The notes: a model not told the origin generated them from the letters alone. A DNA stretch of 63,708 nucleotides from Ectothiorhodospira lacustris (GCF_022227845.1 NZ_JAJNQN010000023.1:1-63708); one strand, 5' to 3'; numbered from the stretch's first letter, positions 1 to 9,588 are shown. A program made the numbers and translations.

Positions 1-80
1 TTCCCGCGAAAGCGGGAATCCATTCGCAGACCGTAAACCATGGACTCCCGCTTTCGCGGGAGGTGACGGTGGGGGACTTC
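1..80. repeat. Palindromic intergenic repeat, copy A
   Basis: Inverted-repeat element of the widespread 'cattcccgcg...cgcgggaatg' type. Two hairpin units (TTCCCGCGAAAGCGGGAA and CTCCCGCTTTCGCGGGAG) are joined by a spacer. Bases 11-49 are identical to bases 1145-1183 on the other side of the next gene, so the two copies bracket it. It continues past the left edge. Nothing coding was seen in 1-133. Confidence 0.75.
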
Positions 81-133
81 CGGGACGCCCGCCTCTGCAA
101 GGAGCGGCGGGGGCGTCTTGTTCAGTGTTTCTC

Positions 134-1051
134 TCAGGCGGTCAAGTCACGATAGCCCAACAGCACGTCGGAGGCCTCGCCCCTGCTGCCGTCGGTCCGC
201 TCAAACTGCCCCTGCTGGGCCACCACGTCATAGGCATTCAGCGCCCGGGCGGTCTGATCATAGCCCAGGTGAATGGCGGCCACGCCCGCCTCCTCCAGGG
301 TCTTGAGCCGCTGGCTGCCGTCCGCACCCATCTGGAACAGGCGCAGACGCTCGAACACGCTGTCCTGGGCGTTGATCACGCCGTCGCCGTTATCATCGAA
401 CTTGGCCAGCTCCTCGAAGCCGTGGGCGGCACCGTGCTGATCCCCGAACAGTTCCCGGCCATCATCAATGACACCGTTGTCGTTGCGGTCCAGGGCCAGG
501 AACCAGCTGTTGCCGGCGACGAAGCTGACCTGCTCCTGCCGCCCGTCGCCGGTGATGTCGAAGCGCGCACCGCGATCCACCCCGGTGGTGGTGATGCCCT
601 CGCCGCCCAGGTCCAGCACCAAGGGATCGGCCTGCTGCGGCGCCCCGCCCAGACTGATCTGCAGACGCTCCATGCGCACGGATTCAAAGCGGATGCGCAC
701 CGCCTCGCCGGTCTCTGTGCCCCGGATGTTCACGTCCAGCCGGGAGACGCCCAGTTGCTGCCACTGGAGTTCCACACCACGGTCGGGGGCCGCCCCGGAC
801 GCGGGTGACCCGGAGGGAGATGCCGGCTCGGAGGAAGAAGATGAGGCCTCCGGGGAAGCACCGGCCCCGGCTTCGAGCTTCGGCTGATCCCGCAACAGAA
901 CCTGCCGAATGATGCGATAGTCCTGATGTTCGTTGAGCCGGGTTTCCTTGTCGGCCAGGACACCTGCGGCCTCCCCGTCCGGCACGGCCGGCACCGGCGC
1001 GGCAGATCGGGTGGTGGGCTGAAGGACGGGAGTGGAGACGGGCGGGATCAT
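134..1051 (-). CDS. EF-hand-like calcium-binding/VCBS-type hypothetical protein
   Basis: A 305-residue protein of unknown role. Residues 1-95 are low-complexity, rich in Pro, Ala and Ser, and look disordered. The C-terminal half carries Asp-rich loops typical of Ca2+-binding repeats: DITGDG at 165-170, DRNDNGVIDDGRE at 188-200 and DDNGDGVINAQD at 219-230. These resemble EF-hand or FG-GAP/VCBS segments found in many gammaproteobacterial proteins. There is no signal peptide or membrane segment, so it is probably cytoplasmic or exported by an unrecognised route. The start ATG is preceded by AGGTGG. The gene stands alone between two copies of a palindromic repeat, with no operon partner in view. 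Calcium binding is inferred from the motifs only. Confidence 0.7.
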   Translation of the reverse strand: MIPPVSTPVLQPTTRSAAPVPAVPDGEAAGVLADKETRLNEHQDYRIIRQVLLRDQPKLEAGAGASPEASSSSSEPASPSGSPASGAAPDRGVELQWQQLGVSRLDVNIRGTETGEAVRIRFESVRMERLQISLGGAPQQADPLVLDLGGEGITTTGVDRGARFDITGDGRQEQVSFVAGNSWFLALDRNDNGVIDDGRELFGDQHGAAHGFEELAKFDDNGDGVINAQDSVFERLRLFQMGADGSQRLKTLEEAGVAAIHLGYDQTARALNAYDVVAQQGQFERTDGSRGEASDVLLGYRDLTA

Positions 1052-1130
1052 GGACCACCTGTGCCGGATACTATGGGCCTGATGGGTTTATCGGCAGGCA
1101 TGGGTGAGACTTTAGGGATAATCCGAACCC

Positions 1131-1285
1131 GTCATTCCCGCGCCAGCGGGAATCCATTCGCAGACCGTAAACCATGGACTCCCACCTTCGCGGGAGTGAC
1201 GGTGGAAAACTTGCCGAGACGCCCGTCTTCGCGGGAGTGACAATGGGGAACTTGCCGAAACGCCCACCTTCGCGGGAATGACGGC
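1131..1285. repeat. Palindromic intergenic repeat cluster, copy B
   Basis: At least four CGCGGGA-type hairpin half-units lie in tandem, separated by short spacers of the type 'tgacggtggaaaacttgccgag'-like sequence. Bases 1145-1183 match bases 11-49 exactly. The cluster fills most of the 328-base gap between the EF-hand gene and hemW (1052-1379). The rest of that gap shows only weak promoter-like AT content and no coding sequence. Confidence 0.75.
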
Positions 1286-1379
1286 GAGGGGCCTGCTCAG
1301 CATTTCCCTGGAGGATTACAAAAGGTAACCGGGTGCGGCACACTTGAGACCGAACCTTGCCGCCGCAAGATGGAATCCC

Positions 1380-2558
1380 ATGCTCTCTGCCCAGCCTCCC
1401 CCCCCTCTGACCCTGTATGTGCACATCCCCTGGTGTGTGCGCAAGTGCCCCTACTGCGACTTCAACTCCCATGCCGCCGACAAGATTCCCGAACAGGCCT
1501 ATGTGGAGGCCCTGATCACGGACCTGGAGACGGAACTGCCCATGGTCTGGGGACGGTGCATCGACAGCATCTTCATCGGCGGCGGCACCCCCAGCCTGCT
1601 GAGTCCCGAGGCCGTCGAACACCTGCTGTCGGCGATCCGTGCCCGCCTCATCTGCCGTCCCTATGCGGAGATCACCCTGGAAGCCAACCCCGGCACCGTG
1701 GAGCAGGCCCGGTTCGAGGGCTACCGGGCGGCGGGGGTGAACCGCCTGTCCATGGGTATCCAGAGCTTTGACGATGCCCTGCTCGGGGCTCTGGGCCGCA
1801 TCCACACGGGACGGGAGGCCCGAGCGGCGGTGGCGACGGCACGGGCGGCGGGATTCGAGAATCTGAACCTGGACCTGATGTTCGGCCTACCCGGCCAGAC
1901 GGTGGCCCAGGCCATGGCCGACCTGGACACGGCCCTGGATCTGGGGCCGGAACATCTGAGCTGGTATGAACTGACCCTGGAGCCCAACACGGCCTTTGCC
2001 GCCGCGCCCCCCGCCCTGCCCGACGAGGACACCCAGTGGGCCATGATGACCGAAGGTCAGGCCCGCCTGGCATCCCGGGGGTTTGTGCACTACGAGGTCT
2101 CAGCCTATGCCGGGAATGGGCGACAGTGCCGACACAATCTCAACTATTGGCGGTTCGGGGATTATCTGGGCATCGGCGCCGGGGCCCACGGCAAGCTCAC
2201 GCTACCGGCGGAGGGACGCATCCTGCGTCGATGGCGTCACCGCCAGCCCGCAGCCTTCATGGCGGGGGCACGGGCCGGGCGGGCGCTGAACGGCGAGCGG
2301 ATACTGGGTCCGCAGGAGACGGCATTCGAGTTCATGCTCAATGGCCTGCGACTGGTGGAGGGCGTGCCGTCAACCCTGTTCACCCGCCATACGGGCTTGG
2401 GGCTGGAGGCCCTGGAACCGGCAAGGTCGGAGGCGGTGGCCCGGGGACTGCTGGAAGATGACCCGGCACGTTTGGTGGCAACCGCAACCGGGCGGCAATT
2501 CCTGAACGATCTGGTGGCCCTGTTCCTGCCTGCAGAAGGGCCGGGCGAAAAGGATTGA
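1380..2558 (+). CDS. hemW: Radical SAM protein HemW (haem chaperone)
   Basis: A 392-residue member of the HemN/HemW radical SAM family. The SAM [4Fe-4S] motif CVRKCPYC spans residues 19-26 and is followed by the glycine-rich GGGTPSLL motif. HemW proteins bind haem and are thought to deliver it to respiratory enzymes; they are not coproporphyrinogen oxidases. The length and the very short N-terminus before YVHIPWC fit HemW rather than HemN, which has a long N-terminal extension. I chose the ATG at 1380; an in-frame TTG at 1344 would add 12 unconserved residues. It converges with the lipoate-ligase/DUF116 gene, leaving only 30 bases and no clear terminator. HemW would fit a respiratory context such as the NO reductase further right, but that link is inference. 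Confidence 0.9.
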   Translation: MLSAQPPPPLTLYVHIPWCVRKCPYCDFNSHAADKIPEQAYVEALITDLETELPMVWGRCIDSIFIGGGTPSLLSPEAVEHLLSAIRARLICRPYAEITLEANPGTVEQARFEGYRAAGVNRLSMGIQSFDDALLGALGRIHTGREARAAVATARAAGFENLNLDLMFGLPGQTVAQAMADLDTALDLGPEHLSWYELTLEPNTAFAAAPPALPDEDTQWAMMTEGQARLASRGFVHYEVSAYAGNGRQCRHNLNYWRFGDYLGIGAGAHGKLTLPAEGRILRRWRHRQPAAFMAGARAGRALNGERILGPQETAFEFMLNGLRLVEGVPSTLFTRHTGLGLEALEPARSEAVARGLLEDDPARLVATATGRQFLNDLVALFLPAEGPGEKD

Positions 2559-2588
2559 GGGGGAGGGAGAGCGACGGAAACAACGGCA

Positions 2589-4160
2589 TCAATCCGCCGG
2601 TTTCTTCGGCACCCACACCATCACCTTCTCCACCAGCCCCATGTCCAGCGCCGCCTCGGCAGTGAACTCGCCGGCGTAGGCGGCCTCTTCCTGGTTCAGG
2701 TCGTAGCAGTTGGCGCCGGTGATGTCCATGAGTACCGCCGGGATGCCGGCGGCACGAAAGGCGTGGATACGCTTCTGATAAAAATCCCGACAGCACATCC
2801 CTACATAGGCCGACTCACCCTCCGCCTGCATCCGCTCCAGCACCTGGCACAGATGCTCGTAGCGGGTGATGGTCACCACCTTCATGCCCCGCTCCCGGGC
2901 CAGACGATAGGCCTCCCCCACATCGCAACCGCCACACTCGGGACAGGCGTCCTCGTGGCGCCAGTCGCACCAGGCAGGTTTGGCACAGTAAGGTACCAGC
3001 AGGACCGAGGCCCGGCCAAGGATATCCTTCACCTCTTCCACGCCGCCGGGCCGATGCACCATGAGGCGGTTGGCCTGCCCCGCACTCAGACCCAGCCCCT
3101 GTTCGGCACGCCGCCCCAGGGCCAGACGCAGCAGCCGGCACAATTCATCGGGACCGAATCCCGGGAGCTGGACGTCCTCGGCCCGCAGACGGCGGATCAT
3201 GCGCACTTCAGCCGCTGCCATGGGCGCACCGGCCAGGGTCTCGGCCAGGGAGAGAAACAGATCGGGCGGCGCCACATGCACCGCGCCGGAGAATTGGGCC
3301 GCCCGGATCATCCGGCCGGTGTCGTCCGGCACCAGGCGCAACTGCAGGATCCCCCCGGGCGTAGGCAGGAAGGCCTGCCAGCTTTCATCCGCCGTTGCCG
3401 ACCAGTCCTCATCCAGGGCGGGGTCCACGGATGGCGGCGGCCATGATCCCTGCGCCTGTTCCTGCACCAGGTCCGGCACGCCCTCGATGGCCGTCAGTGC
3501 CAGTTCCCCGAGCAGGGAGCGGGCGGCGGCCGCCTTCAGGGCTTCCATGTCCGGATCCGTGACCGGCAGTTCCCCCAGGGTGATGAAACGATTGCGGGCA
3601 CTGAGAATGCCCTGGGCGCTGAGCTTTTCCCGGGGCGCCCGCAACACCTTGAGCAGGACTTCCGTATCCAGGGTTTCCAGGATCACAGCCTGGTAGAGGA
3701 TGGCCTCGGCCTCAATGGCCAGAAAACCCGCCCCCAGCTTGCGCCCGGACACTTCCAGGTCATTGGGAAAGGTGGTATGGGCGGGAATGCCCAGGTCCAC
3801 CAGGGCGCGCACCAGGGCCCGGTTGAGCCGGGCCATCAGCGCCGTCAGGGTATCGCCCTCCCCCAGCCAGCGGCGGGGCAGGGTCAGACTCAGGCAGCAC
3901 TGGCCCGGGGCCAGATAAAGGGCACCACCGCCGGTGAGCCGACGCACCACGGGAATACCCGCCTGGTCACAGTAGGCGATGCGCACCCCGTGACAGACGG
4001 CCTCGTGACGACCCAGGCTCGCGGTGGGTTCATAACGGTGGAATCGCAGCCGGGCCTCGTCGGCCGCCACGGAACCCGCCAGATGGCGATGGTCCCGAGC
4101 CACCTGCTCGATCCCCGGCGCGATGCCCTCGGTCCAGACCCGGCAGGGCCGAACCGTCAT
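2589..4160 (-). CDS. Lipoate-protein ligase-like domain fused to DUF116
   Basis: A 523-residue two-domain protein. Residues 1 to about 240 form a BPL/LplA/LipB fold with the RRLTGGGA signature at 73-80 and the lipoyl-adenylate lysine K141 in the motif [14 protein letters not shown] middle segment (about 255-345) resembles the small accessory domain of lipoate ligases. Residues 375-515 are a DUF116-type domain with a dense cysteine cluster (C392, C398, C406, C409, C412, then C456/C457 and C485), consistent with Fe-S or zinc binding. It is the last gene of a coupled operon: its ATG overlaps the ubiV stop (ATGA). Lipoate attachment activity is inferred from the conserved lysine. The DUF116 function is unknown, and no lipoyl-acceptor gene lies nearby. 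Confidence 0.85.
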   Translation of the reverse strand: MTVRPCRVWTEGIAPGIEQVARDHRHLAGSVAADEARLRFHRYEPTASLGRHEAVCHGVRIAYCDQAGIPVVRRLTGGGALYLAPGQCCLSLTLPRRWLGEGDTLTALMARLNRALVRALVDLGIPAHTTFPNDLEVSGRKLGAGFLAIEAEAILYQAVILETLDTEVLLKVLRAPREKLSAQGILSARNRFITLGELPVTDPDMEALKAAAARSLLGELALTAIEGVPDLVQEQAQGSWPPPSVDPALDEDWSATADESWQAFLPTPGGILQLRLVPDDTGRMIRAAQFSGAVHVAPPDLFLSLAETLAGAPMAAAEVRMIRRLRAEDVQLPGFGPDELCRLLRLALGRRAEQGLGLSAGQANRLMVHRPGGVEEVKDILGRASVLLVPYCAKPAWCDWRHEDACPECGGCDVGEAYRLARERGMKVVTITRYEHLCQVLERMQAEGESAYVGMCCRDFYQKRIHAFRAAGIPAVLMDITGANCYDLNQEEAAYAGEFTAEAALDMGLVEKVMVWVPKKPAD

Positions 4161-5050
4161 GCCGATACACTCTCCCGCCAGTTCATGCCGGCGTCACCTT
4201 CCCAGTAGCCGTCACAGAAACGGGGGAACAGGGGCTTCATGGCGTCCAGGGCCTGGCGCGGGGTGAGGCTGCCGTCGATGCAGCCACGGAAGGCTCTGGC
4301 CACGGCCTCAGTACCTTCCGGTTCCGGTGAGACACGGACCACGTCGATCCCCATGGCCCGCAGCTCGGGCATGACCCCGATGAGGTTGTTGGGGTCGGCG
4401 GACTGCAGCTGGATGCCGTTGATGGTGAGGAAGCCGCTGCCGTCCTGGGTCGCCAGGGGCAGGCCCGCCGGATAGTCCAGGCAGGCCAGCTCGCAGCTGT
4501 CCTTGGGCAGGTTGCGGGCACGGGCGGTGAAGCAGCGAGCGGAGAAGGCCAGAGGCAGACGACCGAACACCAGTACCTCGGTTTCCAGCCCGTCGGGCCG
4601 GGCCTTGTGCATGCCTTCCAGGATATGCCGGGACAGCTCCACGGGCATCACCCAGCGCACGGCACCGATGTCGCGCAACTCGCGCAGGGTACCGGGATTG
4701 TAGGTGTTGATGTTGGGGCCGGCGACGAAAGGCTTGCCCTGGGACAGACCCAGGGAAGTGGCATCGTTGGCCTCGATCATGAAGCGCCCGTTCTGTACCA
4801 GACGCTCCAGGGCCAGGCGCTCGGATTCCGCCTCCATCAGGGCCAGGGTGGACATGACCACGGTCTTGCCGGCGGCCGCCAGACGGTCGGCCACCTCCAG
4901 CCAGTCGGCGGCGCGCAGTTCACGACGCTTGGAACAGACCGTCTCGCCCAGGTAGACGATGTCCACCGGCCACTGTTCGACGGCGGCGTAGAATTCCATG
5001 ACCCGCTCGCGGGGCCAGTAATACTGAATGGGTCCCAGGGAAAGTTTCAT
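4157..5050 (-). CDS. ubiV: Oxygen-independent ubiquinone hydroxylation protein UbiV
   Basis: A 297-residue U32-peptidase-family protein matching UbiV, partner of UbiU in O2-independent hydroxylation during ubiquinone synthesis. Four cysteines, C39, C173, C186 and C190, keep the E. coli UbiV spacing (first Cys at 39, then C-x12-C-x3-C) that binds a [4Fe-4S] cluster. The start was set at the ATG giving [12 protein letters not shown], which overlaps the ubiU stop as ATGA. A longer in-frame extension lacks homology and lies inside ubiU. The third component, UbiT (an SCP2-domain protein), is not in the window and must be encoded elsewhere if the pathway works. Presence of the pair implies ubiquinone is made and used without oxygen. 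Confidence 0.93.
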   Translation of the reverse strand: MKLSLGPIQYYWPRERVMEFYAAVEQWPVDIVYLGETVCSKRRELRAADWLEVADRLAAAGKTVVMSTLALMEAESERLALERLVQNGRFMIEANDATSLGLSQGKPFVAGPNINTYNPGTLRELRDIGAVRWVMPVELSRHILEGMHKARPDGLETEVLVFGRLPLAFSARCFTARARNLPKDSCELACLDYPAGLPLATQDGSGFLTINGIQLQSADPNNLIGVMPELRAMGIDVVRVSPEPEGTEAVARAFRGCIDGSLTPRQALDAMKPLFPRFCDGYWEGDAGMNWRESVSA

Positions 5051-6063
5051 TGCCAGGCTCTGTGCAAGGCACCCAGGGTCTGGGTGCGTCCTTCGGACAT
5101 GCCGGCGAGCTGGGAGGCCCATTCCGGCCGCGGGGTATAGGCATCGGGGTTGGCGTGACAGGCATCCAGGGCCTGGCGCATGACGCGCGTGGCCTGGCCC
5201 ACATAGGCGGGGCTGCGCTGACGGCCTTCCAGCTTGATGGCCTTGACGCCGATCTTGAGCAGATCGGACAGGATGTCCAGGGTGCTCAGGCTGGTGGGTT
5301 CCTCAATGGCATAGATGGTGTCGTCGCAGTTGCCCACCTGATAGCGGCCCTTGCAGATGACCGGATAGCCGGCGCTCTCGCCCGGCTTGAAGGTATCGAT
5401 GAGCACGCCGTTCAGACGCGCCTCGCGGCCACGGCCAGTCTCGATCCAGCGCACCGCGTGAGCGGGGGAGCAGGCCCCCTTGGTATTGGGGGAGTCGCCG
5501 GTGGCATAGGAGGACAGCATGCAGCGGCCCTCCACCATTACGCAGAGGCTGCCGAAGCCGAACACCTCGATGTCCAGCTTGGCCCGCTCGATCACCTGGG
5601 ACACCTGGGACATGGACAGTACCCGGGGCAGCACCGCCCGTACCACGCCGTAGCGCTCATGGTAGAAGTTCAGGGCATCGGCGGTGGTGGCGGACCCCTG
5701 AACCGACAGGTGCAGGGTGAGGTCCTGGTGGGTATCGGCGGCGTAGCGCAGCAGGCCCATGTCGGCGAGGATGACGGCATTTACGCCCTCCTCGGCGGCC
5801 ACATCCACCGCTTGGGTGGCGGCGGCCCAGATATCCGGCTGGGGATAGGTATTGAGGGCCATGTAGACCTTCACGCCCTTGCCCCGGGCATAGGCAATGC
5901 CCTTTTGCAGGGCCTTGCGATCAAAATTCAGGCCCGGGAAGTTACGGGCATTGGTCTCGCCGCGCAGGCTCAGATAAACGGCATCGGCGCCGTTGTCCAC
6001 GGCTGCCCGGAGCGCCGGGAAGCCGCCCGCCGGACAGACCAGCTCCATACGATCTGGGTTCAT
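5047..6063 (-). CDS. ubiU: Oxygen-independent ubiquinone hydroxylation protein UbiU
   Basis: A 338-residue U32 family protein. Its cluster ligands C174, C181, C198 and C237 have exactly the spacing (7, 17, 39) of the E. coli UbiU cysteines, and the N-terminal MELVCPAGG start is typical. It forms a heterodimer with UbiV in the anaerobic ubiquinone pathway. The ATG at 6063 has a good AGGAG ribosome site and abuts the stop of the upstream radical SAM gene (TGATG). The stop overlaps the ubiV start. A longer reading frame extends upstream but lies within the neighbouring gene. Confidence 0.95.
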   Translation of the reverse strand: MNPDRMELVCPAGGFPALRAAVDNGADAVYLSLRGETNARNFPGLNFDRKALQKGIAYARGKGVKVYMALNTYPQPDIWAAATQAVDVAAEEGVNAVILADMGLLRYAADTHQDLTLHLSVQGSATTADALNFYHERYGVVRAVLPRVLSMSQVSQVIERAKLDIEVFGFGSLCVMVEGRCMLSSYATGDSPNTKGACSPAHAVRWIETGRGREARLNGVLIDTFKPGESAGYPVICKGRYQVGNCDDTIYAIEEPTSLSTLDILSDLLKIGVKAIKLEGRQRSPAYVGQATRVMRQALDACHANPDAYTPRPEWASQLAGMSEGRTQTLGALHRAWQ

Positions 6064-7022
6064 CAACAACTCTCCTGGGTTCCTGGAAGGTGACTGTCTG
6101 AATGTAAGGGACGCGCACCCTGCCGGGTCCCTCGCCGTGTCAGCTCCTGTTCGATGGCGTTGATCACCGTCCACTTGCTGCCGCACCAGTCCGGTGCCAG
6201 CAGCAGGGGCTTGCGGGCCGTGGCGGTCAGGCGATGGAACACCACCTCAGGCGGGGTCATCTCGATCATGTCCACCGCCGTGTTCACGTATTCGTTCAGG
6301 GTCCAGGGCCGGTATTCACCGGCCCGCCACTGGCGGGACAGGCGGGTACCCCGGACCACATGCAGGGGGTGAAGCTTGAGGCCATCGGTGCCTTCATTCA
6401 AGACCCGGGAGAGGGTTTCCCGCTGATGCCAGGGGGTCTCGCCGGGCAGGCCGATGATCAGGTGGGTGCAGACGGACAGGCCCCGGCCGCGGGCACGCCG
6501 GACGGCGTCCTGATATTCGGCAAAGCCGTGACCCCGGTTGACCCGAACCAGGGTCTCGTCGAAGGCGGACTGCAGGCCCAGCTCCAGCCACAGGGTATGG
6601 CCCTGTTCCTGGTAGGACACCAAGAGATCCAGCACCTCGTCGGGCACGCAATCGGGCCGGGTACCGATGGACAGCCCCACCACTCCCGGCTGCTCCAGGG
6701 CGGCATCGTAGAGGGCCTTGAGGCGGGTGACCTCGGCATAGGTGTTGGTATAGGCCTGAAAATAGGCCAGATGCAGGCGCGCACCGGTGCGCCGGGCCAC
6801 CACGTCCCTGCCCTCCGCCAGCTGTCGGCGCACGGCGCCGCCGTCCTGCCCCTGGGGGGCGAAACTGGCGTTGTTGCAGAAGCTGCAGCCACCACGGCCC
6901 TTGGTGCCGTCCATGTTCGGGCAGATGAAACCGGCGCTCACGGTGAGCTTGTGCACCCGCTGGCCATACCGTGCCCGCAGGTGGCTGCCCAGGGTGTTGA
7001 CGTGGTCGGTGAGGGTGGACAT
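6063..7022 (-). CDS. Radical SAM protein, TIGR01212/YhcC family
   Basis: A 319-residue radical SAM protein with the extended cluster motif C-x12-C-x2-C near residues 31-47 (ICPNMDGTKGRGGCSFCNN), typical of the YhcC/TIGR01212 family and related to Elp3-type SAM domains. The substrate is unknown. It is translationally coupled on both sides: two bases from the preceding radical SAM gene and a one-base overlap with ubiU. The grouping with UbiU and UbiV suggests expression under low oxygen. A direct part in quinone synthesis is not shown by sequence. Confidence 0.85.
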   Translation of the reverse strand: MSTLTDHVNTLGSHLRARYGQRVHKLTVSAGFICPNMDGTKGRGGCSFCNNASFAPQGQDGGAVRRQLAEGRDVVARRTGARLHLAYFQAYTNTYAEVTRLKALYDAALEQPGVVGLSIGTRPDCVPDEVLDLLVSYQEQGHTLWLELGLQSAFDETLVRVNRGHGFAEYQDAVRRARGRGLSVCTHLIIGLPGETPWHQRETLSRVLNEGTDGLKLHPLHVVRGTRLSRQWRAGEYRPWTLNEYVNTAVDMIEMTPPEVVFHRLTATARKPLLLAPDWCGSKWTVINAIEQELTRRGTRQGARPLHSDSHLPGTQESC

Positions 7023-7024
7023 GG

Positions 7025-7654
7025 TCAGCCCACCTGGTCCAGGAAGCGGCGACGGAAATCCACCCCCAGTTCCCGGGCAAGGCCTTCACAGGCCTCGATG
7101 TCCACCCCCGGCAGGCCGTCGACGGCGGTGACGGTGACCTGGGGGACATGGGCGCGGGCGGCACGGACGAAATCCAGCACGGCCGGATAGGCGCCGGGCA
7201 GCTTGGGCCGGCAGTGCCGCTCGTAGGTGAAGGCGTCCTGGGCATTGAGGGAGACGGACAGGGCATCGATGCAGCCGGCCATCTCCGGGGTCACGTCCCG
7301 ACCGTGGACCAGATTGGCCAGGCCGTCGGTGTTGATGCGGATGGCGGGTGCGCCCCGGGCCTTGAGCTGCCGGGCCACGGCCAGGATGGCGTCCAGCCGC
7401 AGGGTGGGTTCGCCCAGACCACAGAAGACCACGGCCTCGTGATCCTTCGGATCACCCACCGCATCCAGCATCTGCGCCACCGTGGGTTCCTGGTACAGCC
7501 GCAGGGGGTACCCCTGCACCGCCCAGGTCTTGTTGAACTTGGGGCAAAAGGCGCAGCGCAGGGTGCAGCGGTTGGTGACGTTCAGGTAACGGCGGTTGTG
7601 TAGGCTGTAGCCCACCACGGGGTCTGCGTGGTGGTCGGCCGTCTGTTGCTGCAT
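7025..7654 (-). CDS. Radical SAM protein, TatD-linked type
   Basis: A 209-residue small radical SAM protein with CTLRCAFC as the cluster motif, preceded by YLNVTNR, and a GLGEPTLR motif. It resembles the short 'TatD-associated' radical SAM family, but no TatD nuclease is fused or adjacent here. The ATG at 7654 follows an AGAGG ribosome site; an upstream in-frame extension is low-complexity and unconserved. It is first in the overlapping block that continues to ubiU and ubiV. The reaction is unknown. Family assignment rests on the overall motif pattern and is moderate. Confidence 0.75.
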   Translation of the reverse strand: MQQQTADHHADPVVGYSLHNRRYLNVTNRCTLRCAFCPKFNKTWAVQGYPLRLYQEPTVAQMLDAVGDPKDHEAVVFCGLGEPTLRLDAILAVARQLKARGAPAIRINTDGLANLVHGRDVTPEMAGCIDALSVSLNAQDAFTYERHCRPKLPGAYPAVLDFVRAARAHVPQVTVTAVDGLPGVDIEACEGLARELGVDFRRRFLDQVG

Positions 7655-7833
7655 CTTCAAGCTACCTCTTGGCTTGCGGCCCGGGGTCGGGGCCGCGACC
7701 CGACGCCCGAAACCGCGGCGTGGGCTCGCCGGGAAAGCCGCCATTAAACATGAATTGGCGGGCGCTGTCATGCCCTGGAATCAGTCTTGGCCGGTGCCGC
7801 CGGTCAACCTCGCCATTCGCGGCCGGGGGCCGC

Positions 7834-8397
7834 TCAGGTCTTGGGCAACGTCACGCCCCGCTGCCCCTGGTACTTGCCGCCCCGGTCCTTGTAGGAGGTC
7901 TCGCAGACCTCGTCGGACTCCAGGAACAACATCTGCGCCACCCCTTCATTGGCATAGATCCGCGCCGGCAGGGGGGTGGTATTGGAAAACTCCAGGGTCA
8001 CATGTCCCTCCCACTCCGGCTCCAGAGGGGTAACATTCACAATGATGCCGCAGCGGGCATAGGTGCTCTTGCCCAGACAGATGGTCAGCACATTGCGAGG
8101 AATCCGGAAATACTCCACCGTCCGCGCCAGGGCGAAGGAGTTGGGGGGGATGATGCAGACATCCGACTTCACGTCCACGAAACTGCGTTCGTCGAAAGAC
8201 TTGGGGTCCACGATGGTGGAGTTGATGTTGGTGAACACCTTGAATTCGTCGGCGCAGCGCACGTCATAGCCGTAGCTGGAGGTGCCGTAGGAGATGATGC
8301 GCTCCTCCCCGGCATACCTCACCTGTCCCGGCTCGAAGGGTTCGATCATGCCCTGCGCCGCCATGCGGCGGATCCACTTGTCCGATTTGATCGACAT
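7834..8397 (-). CDS. dcd: dCTP deaminase
   Basis: A 187-residue dCTP deaminase, making dUTP for thymidylate synthesis. Family landmarks include [12 protein letters not shown], the GKSTYARCG segment, the catalytic-glutamate region [14 protein letters not shown] and the C-terminal [13 protein letters not shown]. Full length, no odd features. It lies 15 bases downstream of mrp and is probably co-transcribed. The 179 bases between it and the next minus-strand gene show no coding sequence or clear terminator. Confidence 0.96.
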   Translation of the reverse strand: MSIKSDKWIRRMAAQGMIEPFEPGQVRYAGEERIISYGTSSYGYDVRCADEFKVFTNINSTIVDPKSFDERSFVDVKSDVCIIPPNSFALARTVEYFRIPRNVLTICLGKSTYARCGIIVNVTPLEPEWEGHVTLEFSNTTPLPARIYANEGVAQMLFLESDEVCETSYKDRGGKYQGQRGVTLPKT

Positions 8398-8412
8398 GAA
8401 ACGACCTGCCTT

Positions 8413-9498
8413 TTACTGGATGACGATGTTGGGGAACTTGGCGCTGTAGTCCCGGGCCTGGGCGGCCAGGCGTGCGGCGGTGCGGCGGGCGATCTCCCGG
8501 TAGATCTCGGCGATGCGGCTGTCGGGCTGGGCGATCACGGTGGGGCGGCCGCCGTCGGCCTGCTCACGGATCTGGATATCCAGCGGCAGGGCGCCGAGGA
8601 ACTCCACGCCGTAGTCCCGGGCCATGCGCTCACCGCCGCCCTGGCCGAAGATGTATTCCTCGTGACCGCAATTGGAGCAGATGTGGATGCTCATGTTCTC
8701 CACCACGCCCAGCACCGGCACGTCCACCTTCTCGAACATCTTCAGACCCTTGCGGGCATCCAGCAGGGCGATGTCCTGGGGGGTGGTGACGATGACGGCA
8801 CCGCTCACCGGGATCTTCTGGGCCAGGGTGAGCTGGGTGTCGCCGGTGCCCGGCGGCAGGTCGATGACCAGATAATCCAGCGCCTTCCAGTTGGTGTCCC
8901 GCAGCAACTGCTCCAGGGCCTGGGTGACCATGGGGCCACGCCAGATCATCGGCGTGTCCTCGTCGATGAGAAAGCCGATGGACATGGCCTGGATACCGTG
9001 GTTTTCCATCGGCTCCATAGTCTTGCCGTCGCGCGTCTCCGGCTTGCCGGAAATGCCCAGCATGCGGGGCTGGCTGGGGCCGTAGATATCGGCGTCCAGG
9101 AGGCCCACGCTGGCCCCCTCGCCCGCCAGGGCCAGGGCCAGGTTGGCGGCGGTAGTGGACTTGCCCACCCCACCCTTGCCGGAGGCCACGGCGATGATGT
9201 TCTTGATCCCCTGAAGGGGTTTGAGGTTTTTCTGTACCGCATGGGAGACGATGCGGGTCTCCACCTGCACCGCCACCGCGCCGACACCCTCGATGCGCCC
9301 CACCCGTTCCGTCACGGCCTGCGTAAGCGCACCGTGCCAGCCGGCGGCGGCATAGCCCAGGGTCAGCTGGATACTGACCTTGTCGCCTTCCACCTGGATA
9401 TCCTTGACGGCCTTGGCGGACATCAGGTCCTTGTCCATGTAGGGATCCTGGATCTCCTTGAGAGCCGTTTCAACCTGCGCGCGGGACACCTGGGACAT
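8413..9498 (-). CDS. apbC: Fe-S cluster carrier ATPase Mrp/ApbC
   Basis: A 361-residue P-loop ATPase of the Mrp/NBP35 family that carries and delivers Fe-S clusters. It has an N-terminal MIP18-like domain (about 1-85), the deviant Walker A GKGGVGKSTTA, LDADIYGPS, and the C-terminal cluster-binding CSNC. The ATG at 9498 has a strong GAGGAAGG site; a TTG one codon earlier is possible. It heads the minus-strand run containing several Fe-S proteins (two radical SAM proteins, UbiU, UbiV), which is a sensible functional grouping. An imperfect inverted repeat (9522-9543) lies in the short divergent spacer towards trhP. Confidence 0.93.
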   Translation of the reverse strand: MSQVSRAQVETALKEIQDPYMDKDLMSAKAVKDIQVEGDKVSIQLTLGYAAAGWHGALTQAVTERVGRIEGVGAVAVQVETRIVSHAVQKNLKPLQGIKNIIAVASGKGGVGKSTTAANLALALAGEGASVGLLDADIYGPSQPRMLGISGKPETRDGKTMEPMENHGIQAMSIGFLIDEDTPMIWRGPMVTQALEQLLRDTNWKALDYLVIDLPPGTGDTQLTLAQKIPVSGAVIVTTPQDIALLDARKGLKMFEKVDVPVLGVVENMSIHICSNCGHEEYIFGQGGGERMARDYGVEFLGALPLDIQIREQADGGRPTVIAQPDSRIAEIYREIARRTAARLAAQARDYSAKFPNIVIQ

Positions 9499-9588
9499 CA
9501 AGCCTTCCTCGGGGTTTCAGAGTGTAATCCTGGGATTCTACACCAAGGGACTCGGGAAGACTGAATCGCCTTGGAGTATCATTTCTCC

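Noticed and set aside
1131-1285. Possible CRISPR array
   Set aside because: Units are palindromic with irregular spacing and no unique spacers of constant length, and no cas genes are present. The (GCCAA)n tract at 53007 is a simple microsatellite.
7669-9564. Very long open frame on the plus strand opposite dcd and mrp
   Set aside because: It is the antisense shadow of two well-conserved genes in GC-rich DNA and shows no domain. The same applies to the 722-codon minus-strand frame at 18713-20881.
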